Source: Candidatus Manganitrophus morganii (lineage in GTDB: Bacteria > Nitrospirota > Nitrospiria > SBBL01 > Manganitrophaceae). From it: a DNA stretch of 64,000 bases. Below the pieces are notes generated by a model. That model ran no database searches, was not told where the DNA came from, and was given only the letters and a program-made list of their open reading frames with translations. The stretch lies in assembly GCA_021651055.1 (NCBI GenBank), contig JAJHOH010000001.1:3972001-4036000 (forward strand), read 5' to 3'. The position numbers and the translations under genes were made by a program. How positions within the stretch are numbered: position 1 is the stretch's first letter; each line of letters starts with the position of its first letter. This document shows, one piece after another, positions 52,980 through 61,494 of the stretch.

Positions 52980-54218
52980 ATGCCATTCAAATTAGTCATC
53001 GAGAGTATTTTGGACAAGACCGGAAATGAGGCGGTCGAATGCGAATATGCGCAGGAGGTGGTCCGGATCGGCCGCCAGGATTCCAACGAGGTCCAGCTGG
53101 AAGATCCGCGGCGCATCGTCTCGGGGAAACATGCCGAGATCCGCCGGAAGGAGGATCAATTCCTGTTGATCGATATCGGGAGCAAAAACGGGACGCGGCT
53201 GAACGGGGAGCCGTTGATCTCCGGAAAGGAATATCCGCTCAGCCCGGAAGACCAGATCGCCATCGGCAACTTCGTCCTTCAGTTTTTCCCGATCATTCGG
53301 GAGGAGACCAAACTGGAGGCGGTCGAGGTTTCGGACGCCACCCTGAACTTTTCAGGAACGGCGGAGGAGACCGAAACCCTCCTGGAGGAATTAAGCCGCG
53401 CCTACGCCGATCATCAAGCAGATCCCGAAGCGCGGCGGTCCCGGATCGCCGAGATTCTCCGGAAGGCGGTTTTCAGCCTCGACGAGGGGAGGGCGAGACG
53501 GCTTCTCGATCTGATCGAGGCCCGCTTCCCGGAGCCGGAGTATCAGCAGGAGCGGGTGAAGCGGAAATCGGCCGACACGCTCGCCCCCGAACAGACGCGG
53601 GAGATTGCGGCCGGCCGGGCGGCGCATGAAGCCTTAAAGAAGCTGGCGGGAAAATATTTTGAAAATGCAGAAACGTTGGGCGCGCCGGAAGAGATGACCG
53701 CTTTTGTCGACCGTCTCGATCGGGTCTTAAACGTGATGGTCGACTCGCTCGCAGACGCGGTGAAAGGGCGGCGGGAGTTTGAGGCGGGGTTCGAAGTCGA
53801 GTCGACCCGGATCTTCCTGCGCAAACCGAACCCGATCAAAGTGGTCGAAGGGAGCCGGGAGATCGGAGCCTATCTTTTTGACATGAATATTTCGGAGTCG
53901 ACCGAGAAGGTGATCGCCGATCTGGAAGATGTCTTCACCGATCTGGCGCTCCATCAGGTCGGGATGATGGCCGGATTTCGGGAATGCCTGCGCGGTCTCC
54001 TCAAGCAGTTGGATCCGGACACCCTGGAGGGAAAAGAGCGGCGGGAGGGGGGCGCCCTCCGGATCGGCCCGCTGGCCAAATTGGCGGCGTGGGATCGATT
54101 CCGGGAAAAACATCGGGAGTTATCAGAGGAGGAGGTTCGGACATTTGAACAGATTTTGGGACCCTATTTTGCGGAGGGCTATCTCTCCATTCAGAAAAAG
54201 AAGAAAACGCCTACTTAA
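52980..54218 (+). CDS. FHA-domain T6SS regulator (TagH/Fha-like)
   Basis: The 412-residue protein begins with an FHA domain (about 1-105: RIGRQDSNEVQLEDPRRIVSGKHAEI, GSKNGTRLNGEPL) that recognises phosphothreonine, followed by a helical middle and a C-terminal part with MMAGFRECLRGLLKQLDPDTL and the final FAEGYLSIQKK, resembling the T6SS FHA family C-terminus. Such proteins promote assembly of the secretion machine. It directly follows the pseudokinase-like gene. Its last 74 bases overlap the tssJ frame. Confidence 0.85.
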   Translation: MPFKLVIESILDKTGNEAVECEYAQEVVRIGRQDSNEVQLEDPRRIVSGKHAEIRRKEDQFLLIDIGSKNGTRLNGEPLISGKEYPLSPEDQIAIGNFVLQFFPIIREETKLEAVEVSDATLNFSGTAEETETLLEELSRAYADHQADPEARRSRIAEILRKAVFSLDEGRARRLLDLIEARFPEPEYQQERVKRKSADTLAPEQTREIAAGRAAHEALKKLAGKYFENAETLGAPEEMTAFVDRLDRVLNVMVDSLADAVKGRREFEAGFEVESTRIFLRKPNPIKVVEGSREIGAYLFDMNISESTEKVIADLEDVFTDLALHQVGMMAGFRECLRGLLKQLDPDTLEGKERREGGALRIGPLAKLAAWDRFREKHRELSEEEVRTFEQILGPYFAEGYLSIQKKKKTPT

Positions 54219-54660
54219 GTTTTCATTGATTTTGCTCCTTTGCGCAGTTTCATTCGGGCTGCCGGCCTGCGGAAAGAAAGTCATCAGCGTTTCGGTGGCC
54301 GGTTCCAAAACGTTGAATCTCGACGACGGCGGCAACCCCCTTCCGGTGATCGTCCGCGTCTACCAGTTGAAGGGGAAAGAGAAAATCGAGGGGGCCGATT
54401 TTATCTCCCTCTGGAAAGAGGATCAGAAGATCCTCGAAGGGGATCTGTTGGACCGGCAGGAGATCACCCTTCTCCCTGATACGAAGGTCGAGGTCAAAGT
54501 CGATCCGCAGGAGGGGGCGGAGTATCTGGCGCTGATGGCCCTCTTCCGAAAGCCGGAGGGAAACGGCTGGCGGGAGATCATTCCGCTAAAAGGGAAAAAG
54601 GTCCGTTCGGTGGAGATCAGCGTCGAAGCGCAGACGGTGAAGGCGGCCAATATCGATTAA
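54145..54660 (+). CDS. tssJ: T6SS lipoprotein TssJ
   Basis: The outer-membrane lipoprotein of the T6SS membrane complex. The 171-codon frame has a lipoprotein signal (LLKFSLILLLCAVSFGLPAC) and the short TssJ domain with VIVRVYQLKGKEKIEGADFISLW and LMALFRKPEGNGWREIIPL, plus a final VEISVEAQ strand. No ATG or GTG suits; TTG 54145 or TTG 54169, both inside the fha gene, are the candidate starts, so the N-terminus before the signal is uncertain. Confidence 0.88.
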   Translation: MNRFWDPILRRAISPFRKRRKRLLKFSLILLLCAVSFGLPACGKKVISVSVAGSKTLNLDDGGNPLPVIVRVYQLKGKEKIEGADFISLWKEDQKILEGDLLDRQEITLLPDTKVEVKVDPQEGAEYLALMALFRKPEGNGWREIIPLKGKKVRSVEISVEAQTVKAANID

Positions 54661-54680
54661 GGGAATAAAGGATCAATTCC

Positions 54681-56012
54681 ATGGATAAAGATCAAAAAGT
54701 AGTATGGAGCGAGGGGATGTTTCTATCGCCCCACCACTTTCAGCATTGGGACCGGTTTCAGGAGCGGAATCTCTCCAAGCTCCTCGGCGCGATGACCCGA
54801 TTCGGCGGGGGGGTCGCCCGGATCGACATCGACACGGAGGCGCTGGCCAACGGGACGGTCGCTCTGCTCGGCCTGCACGGGGTGATGCCCGACGGTCTCG
54901 TGGTCGAGATTCCGGAGACCGATCCTTCCCCGGAGACGCGGCCGATGGGGGATCTTTTCCCGCCGGCCCTCGACCACCTCGATGTCTATCTCGGGATTCC
55001 GGCCGAGCAGCCCGATGCCGCCAACTGCCGGTTGGAGGAGGGGGGCGACACGCGATCGACCCGTTATACCGCCTCCTATATTAAGGTGGCCGATTTCAAC
55101 ACCGGCGGAAATATCCGGGAGATCGCCGTCGCCCGGAAAAATCTTCGGCTCTTCTTCTCGGGGGAGGAGATGTCGGGGGCGGTTACCCTCAAGATCGCCG
55201 AGCTGGTCCGAACCGCCGGGGGGAACCTTGCCCTTCGGGAAACCTATATCCCCCCTTGTTTGGCGATCTCCGCCTCCGGATACCTGATGCGGCTGATCCG
55301 CGGATTGTTGGAGCTCCTCTCCGCCAAGCGGAGCGCCCTGGGCGGGCAGCGCGACGATCCGGGGTCGTTCGATCCGGTCCGCATGACCCTTCTTCAAACC
55401 CTCAACCGGTCGATTCCGGTTTTGTCCCACTACAGCCATCTCGGGAAGATCCATCCCGAAGTGCTCTATCTGACCCTCGCATCGATGGCGGGGGAGTTGA
55501 CCACGGCGTCGCCCGACCAGCATCCGCGCGATCTCCCTCCGTATCAGCACCACGATCTCACAAAAACGTTCCGGGAGCTGGAGCTGCGGATCAGAGGCCT
55601 GGTGGAGGGGGTCACTCCGACGCGGCATATCGTCATCCCGCTGGAGAAGAGCCGGGAGAATACGCTGGTCGGCCGTATCGGCGATGAGCGGCTTTTGGAG
55701 ACGTCTCAATTCTACCTCGGGGTGACCGGTAACCTTCCGGAAGATCAGATCCGGGAGTGGACCCCGCGGCGAATCAAGGCGGGCGCCCCGCTCGATCTCG
55801 ATACCATCGTCACCTCGGCATTGCCGGGGCTCAAGCTAACCTACACCGCCCGTCCGCCTTCAGGTCTCTCTCCAAAAATCGGGCATCATTATTTTCGACT
55901 TGAGAATCAAGGGCCCCTTTGGGACTCGATCTGCCGTTCACATTCGGTCGCCTTCTATCTTCCTTCAGATCTGAATGGCTTAACCGTCGAGCTTTTTGCA
56001 ATAAAGGAGTAG
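54681..56012 (+). CDS. tssK: T6SS baseplate protein TssK
   Basis: The 443-residue protein links baseplate to membrane complex. The N-terminal signature VVWSEGMFLSPHHFQHWDRF is diagnostic of TssK; later LRLFFSGEEM, LGKIHPEVLYLTLASMAGEL and FYLGVTGNL are in family order, and the length matches. It lies 20 bases after tssJ and 6 before tssL. Confidence 0.95.
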   Translation: MDKDQKVVWSEGMFLSPHHFQHWDRFQERNLSKLLGAMTRFGGGVARIDIDTEALANGTVALLGLHGVMPDGLVVEIPETDPSPETRPMGDLFPPALDHLDVYLGIPAEQPDAANCRLEEGGDTRSTRYTASYIKVADFNTGGNIREIAVARKNLRLFFSGEEMSGAVTLKIAELVRTAGGNLALRETYIPPCLAISASGYLMRLIRGLLELLSAKRSALGGQRDDPGSFDPVRMTLLQTLNRSIPVLSHYSHLGKIHPEVLYLTLASMAGELTTASPDQHPRDLPPYQHHDLTKTFRELELRIRGLVEGVTPTRHIVIPLEKSRENTLVGRIGDERLLETSQFYLGVTGNLPEDQIREWTPRRIKAGAPLDLDTIVTSALPGLKLTYTARPPSGLSPKIGHHYFRLENQGPLWDSICRSHSVAFYLPSDLNGLTVELFAIKE

Positions 56013-56018
56013 GCTTCA

Positions 56019-56714
56019 ATGGCAAGCGCGAATGCAGGAGAAAGGAAGCGGCTGGTCGATCTCTTCTCCGACCTGTTCATCTTGGGGGCCCATCTGAAAA
56101 CCGCACGCGACTATGGCACCCCGGACGCATTGCGGATGCGGCTGGTGGAGATGTTCAACGCGGCGGAGCGGGAGGCGAAACGCCTCGCGGTTCCCGACGA
56201 CGCGGTCCAGCAGGCGCGCTTCGCCATCGCCGCTTTCCTCGACGAGATGATTCTCGGCGTCCCTTCTCCCCATCGCGACGCTTGGTCGGCCCGGCCGCTG
56301 CAGTATGAATTCTTCCGGGAAAACGTCGCCGGGGTGGAGTTCTTCAACCGGCTCGACGGCCTTCGCAAATCAATCTCTTCGAATCGTGATGTCGTAGAGG
56401 TCTATTATCTCTGCCTGGTCCTCGGGTTTGAGGGGCAATACAAGCTCCACGGACGGGAGAAGCTCAAAGATCTGATCGACGGGCTCGCCCGGGAGATCCA
56501 GCCGAGGCCGGGAGAGATCCCGCTCCTTTCGCCGCACGGCAAGCGCCCGGACGAATTGATCGAGATGGTGAAGCAGGGGATTCCCTCCTGGGTGGTCGCC
56601 GTCTCCTGTTTTGCGATCGTCTTCCTTTTATATATTTCCCTTTCGCTTCTCATCAGCCGGGACGCCAACGGAATCGCAAATGAGATCCAGCAGTTGATCG
56701 GGGGGGGACGATGA
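56019..56714 (+). CDS. tssL: T6SS membrane protein TssL (DotU/IcmH type)
   Basis: The 231-residue protein has a cytosolic helical domain (about 1-190: FAIAAFLDEMILG, PLQYEFFRENVAGVEFFNRLDGL, EVYYLCLVLGFEGQYK) and one C-terminal transmembrane helix (about 192-215). It lacks the OmpA-like peptidoglycan-binding extension found in some TssL. The four-base overlap with tssM shows tight coupling. Confidence 0.95.
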   Translation: MASANAGERKRLVDLFSDLFILGAHLKTARDYGTPDALRMRLVEMFNAAEREAKRLAVPDDAVQQARFAIAAFLDEMILGVPSPHRDAWSARPLQYEFFRENVAGVEFFNRLDGLRKSISSNRDVVEVYYLCLVLGFEGQYKLHGREKLKDLIDGLAREIQPRPGEIPLLSPHGKRPDELIEMVKQGIPSWVVAVSCFAIVFLLYISLSLLISRDANGIANEIQQLIGGGR

Positions 56715-59700
56715 AGTTTTTGTTGAAAGGTCTCAAAGCCCTCGTCAATGCGATGACCCGATTCCCCCGGGTCACGGCGGCCGTCGCGATTTTTCTGCTG
56801 ATCTGTCTCATCTGGTTCGCCGGCCCGTCCCTCTGGCTGGAGAAGCTCGAAACGCGGCTTTTTTTGATTGTCGCCATCCTCTTCTTCTGGTCGCTCTTCC
56901 TCGTGATCGACCGCTACCGCGCCGAGCAGGGGGCAAAGCAGCTGGAGAAGTCGCTTCAAAAACAGGCGCAGGAGCAGGCGGTTAGCAGCCGGCCCGACCG
57001 GAAGGAAGAGATCGAGGAGCTCGGAGGCCAATTCGACAAGGCGGTCGCCGCGCTGAAGCAGTCGAAGCTGGGGAAGGGCCGCTCCGGGAGGACCGCCCTG
57101 TATGCCCTCCCCTGGTATATGTTCATCGGCCCCCCCGCTTCCGGGAAGAGCACCGCATTGTTACATTCCGGTTTGCAGTTCCCTTATCTCGGCGGGTCGA
57201 GCCGCGGGGTGCAGGGGGTCGGCGGGACGCGCAACTGCGACTGGTGGTTCACCAGCGAGGCGGTCCTCCTCGATACGGCCGGCCGCTACGTCACCCAGGA
57301 TGAAGACCGGGAGGAGTGGTACGGCTTCCTCGATCTTCTGAAAAAACACCGGAAGGGGAAGCCGATCAACGGGGTCCTGGCGGCGATGAGCATCGTCGAA
57401 TTGCTGGAGGCGAGCGAGGAGGATCTGGAGTGGCACGCCAAAAACATGCGGGCGAGAATAGACGAGCTGATCCAGCGGCTCGGGATTGTCTTTCCGGTCT
57501 ATCTTCTTTTTACCAAGTGCGATCTGATCCGCGGCTTTGTCGAGTTCTATGAAGACTTCAGCAAAACGGAGCGGGAGCAGATCTGGGGGGCGACCCTGCC
57601 GAAGAACCCCCCCGCCGGCGCCTTGCCGCAACAGCTCTTCGACGCGGAGTTCGGCCAGCTCTTCAACGCGCTCGACGCCCGGCGGCTGGCGCGGCTTTCC
57701 TCCGCGCGGGGGGCGCAGAAGGTCCGGGATGTTTATGGGTTTCCGCTGCAGATCGCGACCGGACGGGAAAAGATGGCCCGGTTTGTGGAGCTGGTCTTCG
57801 CCCACAATCCGTATCAGGAGAATCCGATCTTCCGCGGATTCTACTTCACCAGCGGAACGCAGGAGGGGAGGCCGATCGACCGGATTCTCACCGCCGTCAG
57901 CCGCGCCTCCGGCCTTTCCGAGGCGGTCAGCGATTCGTTCGGCTCGGAAGTCGAGTCGAAGAGCTACTTCATCAAGAACCTTTTCACCGATGTGATCTTC
58001 CAGGACCAGGTTCTGGCGGGACCTTCCAACGCCATGACCCGCCAACGCGGCGCCCTGCGGGTGGCGGTCTTCGTCGGGTCGGTCCTCGTCACGGTCCTTT
58101 CCGTCGTCGGTCTCTCGTTCTCCTTCGTCGGAAATCGGGTCTATCTCGGCTCGATCAAGTCGAGCGCGTCGACGGCGGCCGAGATGGCGCCGGGAGACGA
58201 GCGGCAATTTCCGAAGAATGTGACGCAGCTGGACCAGCTTCGGGAGGGGCTCGACCGGCTCGAAAGCGACGCGGAGGGGGGGATTCCTTTCCGTCTGCGC
58301 GGCGGTCTCTACCGGGGGGGGACCCTCTATCCGCCGATGCGGGATCTTTATTTCCAGCGGCTCAATCAGCTCCTCCTCGGCCCGACGCAGGGGGCGATCG
58401 AAGCCGATCTGGAGCGGTTCGCGTCGAATCCCAGGCAGCTTCCGGAAGGCCGGGACTTCGATTATTACTACATGCTTTTGAAGATCTACCTGATGATGTC
58501 CGATCCGGCCCATCTCGATCCGCCCTTCCTCGACGAGCGGCTGCAGCAGATCTGGCGGGAGATGCTTCCGGCGCTCTACGCGAACCAAGTTCCGGAGGGG
58601 CTTCAAGACGGGATCGCCCAGCAGGTTTCTTTTTACAGCCGCGCCGCAAATCAACAAGGGATTCCCCGGCTCACACTGAATGAAAAACTGGTCGAGGAGG
58701 TTCGACGGGGGCTTCGGGCGATTCCGTTGGAGGAGCGCCTCTACACGCGCATCCGCCGGGAGGGATCGGAAAAGTCGGAGCCGTACACCCTTAAGGCCGC
58801 GTTGAAAGGAGACGGGGAGGGGGCGCTTCTCAGCGATTACAAGATCCCGGCCATTTTCACCGAGGCGGGATGGAAGGGCCCGTTCAAAGAGTCGCTCGAT
58901 CGGATCCTTCAGGAAAAAGGGGTCGGCGGGGAGGAGTGGGTCCTCGGCGAGCCGGAGCCGGAGCGGACGACGGTGGCGGCGGGAATCGAGAAGCTTTACT
59001 TCGACGAATACCAGCGGCAATGGCGCGGATTCATCGAATCGGTCCGGCTGCGGCCCGCCGCGGGGATGTCCGAGACGGCGAAGCTCTTCGAGGTTCTCTC
59101 GCAGGAGAATTCGCCGCTGGCGGTGCTTTTCGCCGAGATCGATCGAAATACCTACCTTCGAAAAGAAGGGGCGCAGCAGCCCGGCGGGGGTGCGATGAAG
59201 GGGATGGTCGAGCGGGTGAAGGAGAAATTTGGAATGGAGCGTTCCGCCGAAACGGAGGGGACCCCCGCCGCTGCTTCTCAGCCGACGCCGGTTTCGACCC
59301 GGTTCCAATCATTTCATGATTTCGTGACCTCGGCCGACCCGAAGAAAGAGCCCCCGGTGAGCCGTCTCGTCGCCGAATTGCGCAGGGCGTATGACGTTCT
59401 TCAGCCGCTGGCGGAATCGGGCGATGCAGCGGGGGCCAAGGCGTTGGTCCAGGGGATGGCGAGCGGGCAGTCGAACGATCTCTTCGTTGCTCAAAGGAAC
59501 GCCGAGCGCCTTCTCCAGACGACCGACGCGGAGGTCCGCCGGGTGGTGGCGCCGATTTTCCTGGAGCCGTTCAAGATGGCCTCCTCCGGGCTGGTGAGCG
59601 GGGCGATGGCCGACCTGAACCGCCGGTGGCGGGGTGAGGTCTACGAGCCGTGCCAGCAGAGCATTGCGGGGCGGTATCCCTTCAAGAAGGGGGGAGAAGA

Positions 59701-60316
59701 TGCGACCCTGACCGACATCGCGGAGTTTTTCCATCCGCAAGAGGGGACCCTCTGGAAGTTCTACGAGAAGGAGCTCAAGCCGTTTGTGGAAGAGGGGAGC
59801 CGGCAATGGGAGGTCAAGCGGACCTCGGCCGCCCCGGCGATGTCGCCCGACTTTCTGGAGTCGCTCCGGCGGGCCCGGCACCTCTCGGAGAGTCTCTTCC
59901 CGAGGGGGAATCCCGATCTGAAGCTGTCGTTCAGCCTCTATCCCTACCCGAGCTCCGGAGTCACCGAGATCCTTCTCTCCGCCGACGGAAAGGATCTCCG
60001 ATACCGGAACGAGCCGCAGGAATGGCATGAATTCTCCTGGCCCGGAACGTCCGGGACACCGGGGGCGATGCTTCAGGTCCAGAGCGGCGGCTCCCGGCAG
60101 ATGCAGCAGTATGGCGGTCGATGGGGTTTCTTCAAGCTCCTCGACGCGGCAAAAATCACCCCGGTCAGCAGTATCGTTTACAAGATCGAGTGGGAGCTGA
60201 AGGGGCCGGATGGAAAGGCGATTAAAGTCCGTTACGACCTCAGAGCGCAGAGTGTGAAGAATCCTTTCAAGCCGGGATTCTTCTCAGAGACGTTGTGTCC
60301 GAATAGGATTGGGTAA
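56711..60316 (+). CDS. tssM: T6SS inner-membrane protein TssM (IcmF)
   Basis: This 1201-residue protein spans the periplasm and joins TssL to TssJ. It has two N-terminal transmembrane helices (about 18-35 and 44-62), a cytosolic NTPase domain with Walker A GPPASGKST (Gly140 to Ser147), a third helix (about 455-475) and a large periplasmic region with the TssM C-terminal segment GGRWGFFKLLDAAKITPV. Length fits the family (1100-1300). The Walker motif is intact, so ATP binding is likely. Confidence 0.96.
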   Translation: MKFLLKGLKALVNAMTRFPRVTAAVAIFLLICLIWFAGPSLWLEKLETRLFLIVAILFFWSLFLVIDRYRAEQGAKQLEKSLQKQAQEQAVSSRPDRKEEIEELGGQFDKAVAALKQSKLGKGRSGRTALYALPWYMFIGPPASGKSTALLHSGLQFPYLGGSSRGVQGVGGTRNCDWWFTSEAVLLDTAGRYVTQDEDREEWYGFLDLLKKHRKGKPINGVLAAMSIVELLEASEEDLEWHAKNMRARIDELIQRLGIVFPVYLLFTKCDLIRGFVEFYEDFSKTEREQIWGATLPKNPPAGALPQQLFDAEFGQLFNALDARRLARLSSARGAQKVRDVYGFPLQIATGREKMARFVELVFAHNPYQENPIFRGFYFTSGTQEGRPIDRILTAVSRASGLSEAVSDSFGSEVESKSYFIKNLFTDVIFQDQVLAGPSNAMTRQRGALRVAVFVGSVLVTVLSVVGLSFSFVGNRVYLGSIKSSASTAAEMAPGDERQFPKNVTQLDQLREGLDRLESDAEGGIPFRLRGGLYRGGTLYPPMRDLYFQRLNQLLLGPTQGAIEADLERFASNPRQLPEGRDFDYYYMLLKIYLMMSDPAHLDPPFLDERLQQIWREMLPALYANQVPEGLQDGIAQQVSFYSRAANQQGIPRLTLNEKLVEEVRRGLRAIPLEERLYTRIRREGSEKSEPYTLKAALKGDGEGALLSDYKIPAIFTEAGWKGPFKESLDRILQEKGVGGEEWVLGEPEPERTTVAAGIEKLYFDEYQRQWRGFIESVRLRPAAGMSETAKLFEVLSQENSPLAVLFAEIDRNTYLRKEGAQQPGGGAMKGMVERVKEKFGMERSAETEGTPAAASQPTPVSTRFQSFHDFVTSADPKKEPPVSRLVAELRRAYDVLQPLAESGDAAGAKALVQGMASGQSNDLFVAQRNAERLLQTTDAEVRRVVAPIFLEPFKMASSGLVSGAMADLNRRWRGEVYEPCQQSIAGRYPFKKGGEDATLTDIAEFFHPQEGTLWKFYEKELKPFVEEGSRQWEVKRTSAAPAMSPDFLESLRRARHLSESLFPRGNPDLKLSFSLYPYPSSGVTEILLSADGKDLRYRNEPQEWHEFSWPGTSGTPGAMLQVQSGGSRQMQQYGGRWGFFKLLDAAKITPVSSIVYKIEWELKGPDGKAIKVRYDLRAQSVKNPFKPGFFSETLCPNRIG

Positions 60317-60318
60317 TT

Positions 60319-60393
60319 TGTAGGGGCGAATCTTGTATTCGCCCCTGTCCTAATTAGGAAAAAGAGCGGGCGATCACAAGGATCGCCCCTACA
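60319..60393. repeat. Palindromic element, TGTAGGGGCGA type, copy 1
   Basis: Eleven-base arms TGTAGGGGCGA (60319-60329) and TCGCCCCTACA (60383-60393) enclose two hairpins, GGGGCGAAT/ATTCGCCCC (60323-60331, 60337-60345) and GGGCGATC/GATCGCCC (60368-60375, 60381-60388). It lies between tssM and tagF. Size and form are like a small non-autonomous mobile or REP-type unit. Confidence 0.85.
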
Positions 60394-60419
60394 ATCCAGA
60401 TTTGAGAGGAGCATCTTCC

Positions 60420-61400
60420 TTGGGAAACGGAACCTTCGGCTGCTTCGGAAAACTCCCGATCCATTCCGATTTTATTCGCTTTCGCGCGTCGGGTGAAGAG
60501 GTCCGCGCGCTCGATCAATGGCTGCAGGAAGGAATCCTCGCCGGGAAGTCCCGGTTGGGGAGGGGATGGGAGGCCGATTATTTTCAGGCCGATCCGTGGA
60601 ACTTTGTTTTTCAGGTGGAGGGGACCGACAGCTTTCTCATCGGGACCCTGGTGCCGAGCCGGGATCAGGCGGGACGCTCCTACCCCTTCTTTCTTTTCCT
60701 GAGGGTCGACCGGAAGCGGTTCGCCGCGCCGATTCAATTCGCCCCGATGACGTACGCCTCTTTTTTGAATGAGGCGGCCGCGCTGGCGCGGTCGGGCGGG
60801 TCGGGCATGCGGTTGAAGGAGTTTCTGGAGCATCTCGAACGGCTGACCCTTCCCATTCCGGACGACCGCGCCCCCGCGGCGGCGGAGGAGAACTATCGGC
60901 GATTTTTACAGGGGGAGCCGAGCCGGGCCTTCTGGACGGCGCTCTTCGGAGAGTTCGAGCACCCGAAAAAATATCAAGTCGATCAGAATCTCCTGGCGAT
61001 TCTGGGGCCGATGCGCCAAATTTCTTCAAACCGGCTGGGTTTCGGTTTACGGTTTCCGTTGATCGCTTCGGAGAAGAATCGCAACGAGGATATCCCCTTC
61101 TGGAGTGATTTGATGGCGCGGATGCTGAAGCGGCCTCCGACCGCTCTCAACTTATTCTGGAATCGAACGCCGGCGAAAGGGACCCCCTGGATGATGCTCT
61201 TCATGGGGGCCCCCTCGGCGAAGAGTTTTCTCTCCCTGATCGCCCCGAGTCTCGACGGCGGGACCGCGTATGAGTTGGCGCCGGAGACGGCGGTTGAACT
61301 TCAGACGGTAAAAGAAAAGGTCGATGCCGGCCGGCGGGCGGTTTTAGAGAATGGCGAGATGTCGCTGGCGGCTTTTTTAGAGGCGATCGGGACGGTGTGA
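60420..61400 (+). CDS. tagF: T6SS-associated protein TagF
   Basis: The 326-residue protein is of the TagF/ImpM family, which represses T6SS firing post-translationally, probably through the FHA protein. FGCFGKLPIHSDFIRFRAS, the family's N-terminal signature, stands at about residues 6-24, followed by DPWNFVFQVEGTDSFLIGTLVPSRDQAGRSYPFF. The TTG at 60420 has AGAGGAG eight bases upstream and is preferred over the TTG at 60402. A palindromic element precedes it. Confidence 0.9.
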   Translation: MGNGTFGCFGKLPIHSDFIRFRASGEEVRALDQWLQEGILAGKSRLGRGWEADYFQADPWNFVFQVEGTDSFLIGTLVPSRDQAGRSYPFFLFLRVDRKRFAAPIQFAPMTYASFLNEAAALARSGGSGMRLKEFLEHLERLTLPIPDDRAPAAAEENYRRFLQGEPSRAFWTALFGEFEHPKKYQVDQNLLAILGPMRQISSNRLGFGLRFPLIASEKNRNEDIPFWSDLMARMLKRPPTALNLFWNRTPAKGTPWMMLFMGAPSAKSFLSLIAPSLDGGTAYELAPETAVELQTVKEKVDAGRRAVLENGEMSLAAFLEAIGTV

Positions 61401-61404
61401 TGTC

Positions 61405-61459
61405 GTAGGGGCGTGATTTATCACGCCCTCCCGGAGGGCGCCATGAATGGCGCCCCTAC
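61405..61459. repeat. Palindromic element, GTAGGGGCG type, copy 2
   Basis: Nine-base arms GTAGGGGCG (61405-61413) and CGCCCCTAC (61451-61459) enclose two hairpins, GGGCGTGAT-tt-ATCACGCCC (61409-61428) and GGGCGCCAT-ga-ATGGCGCCC (61436-61455). It lies between tagF and tssA, about 1.1 kb from copy 1, with which it shares its ends but not its stem sequences. Confidence 0.85.
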
Positions 61460-61494
61460 ATAAAGATAGAACGGAATTGTTTTCGGAGTCTCTG

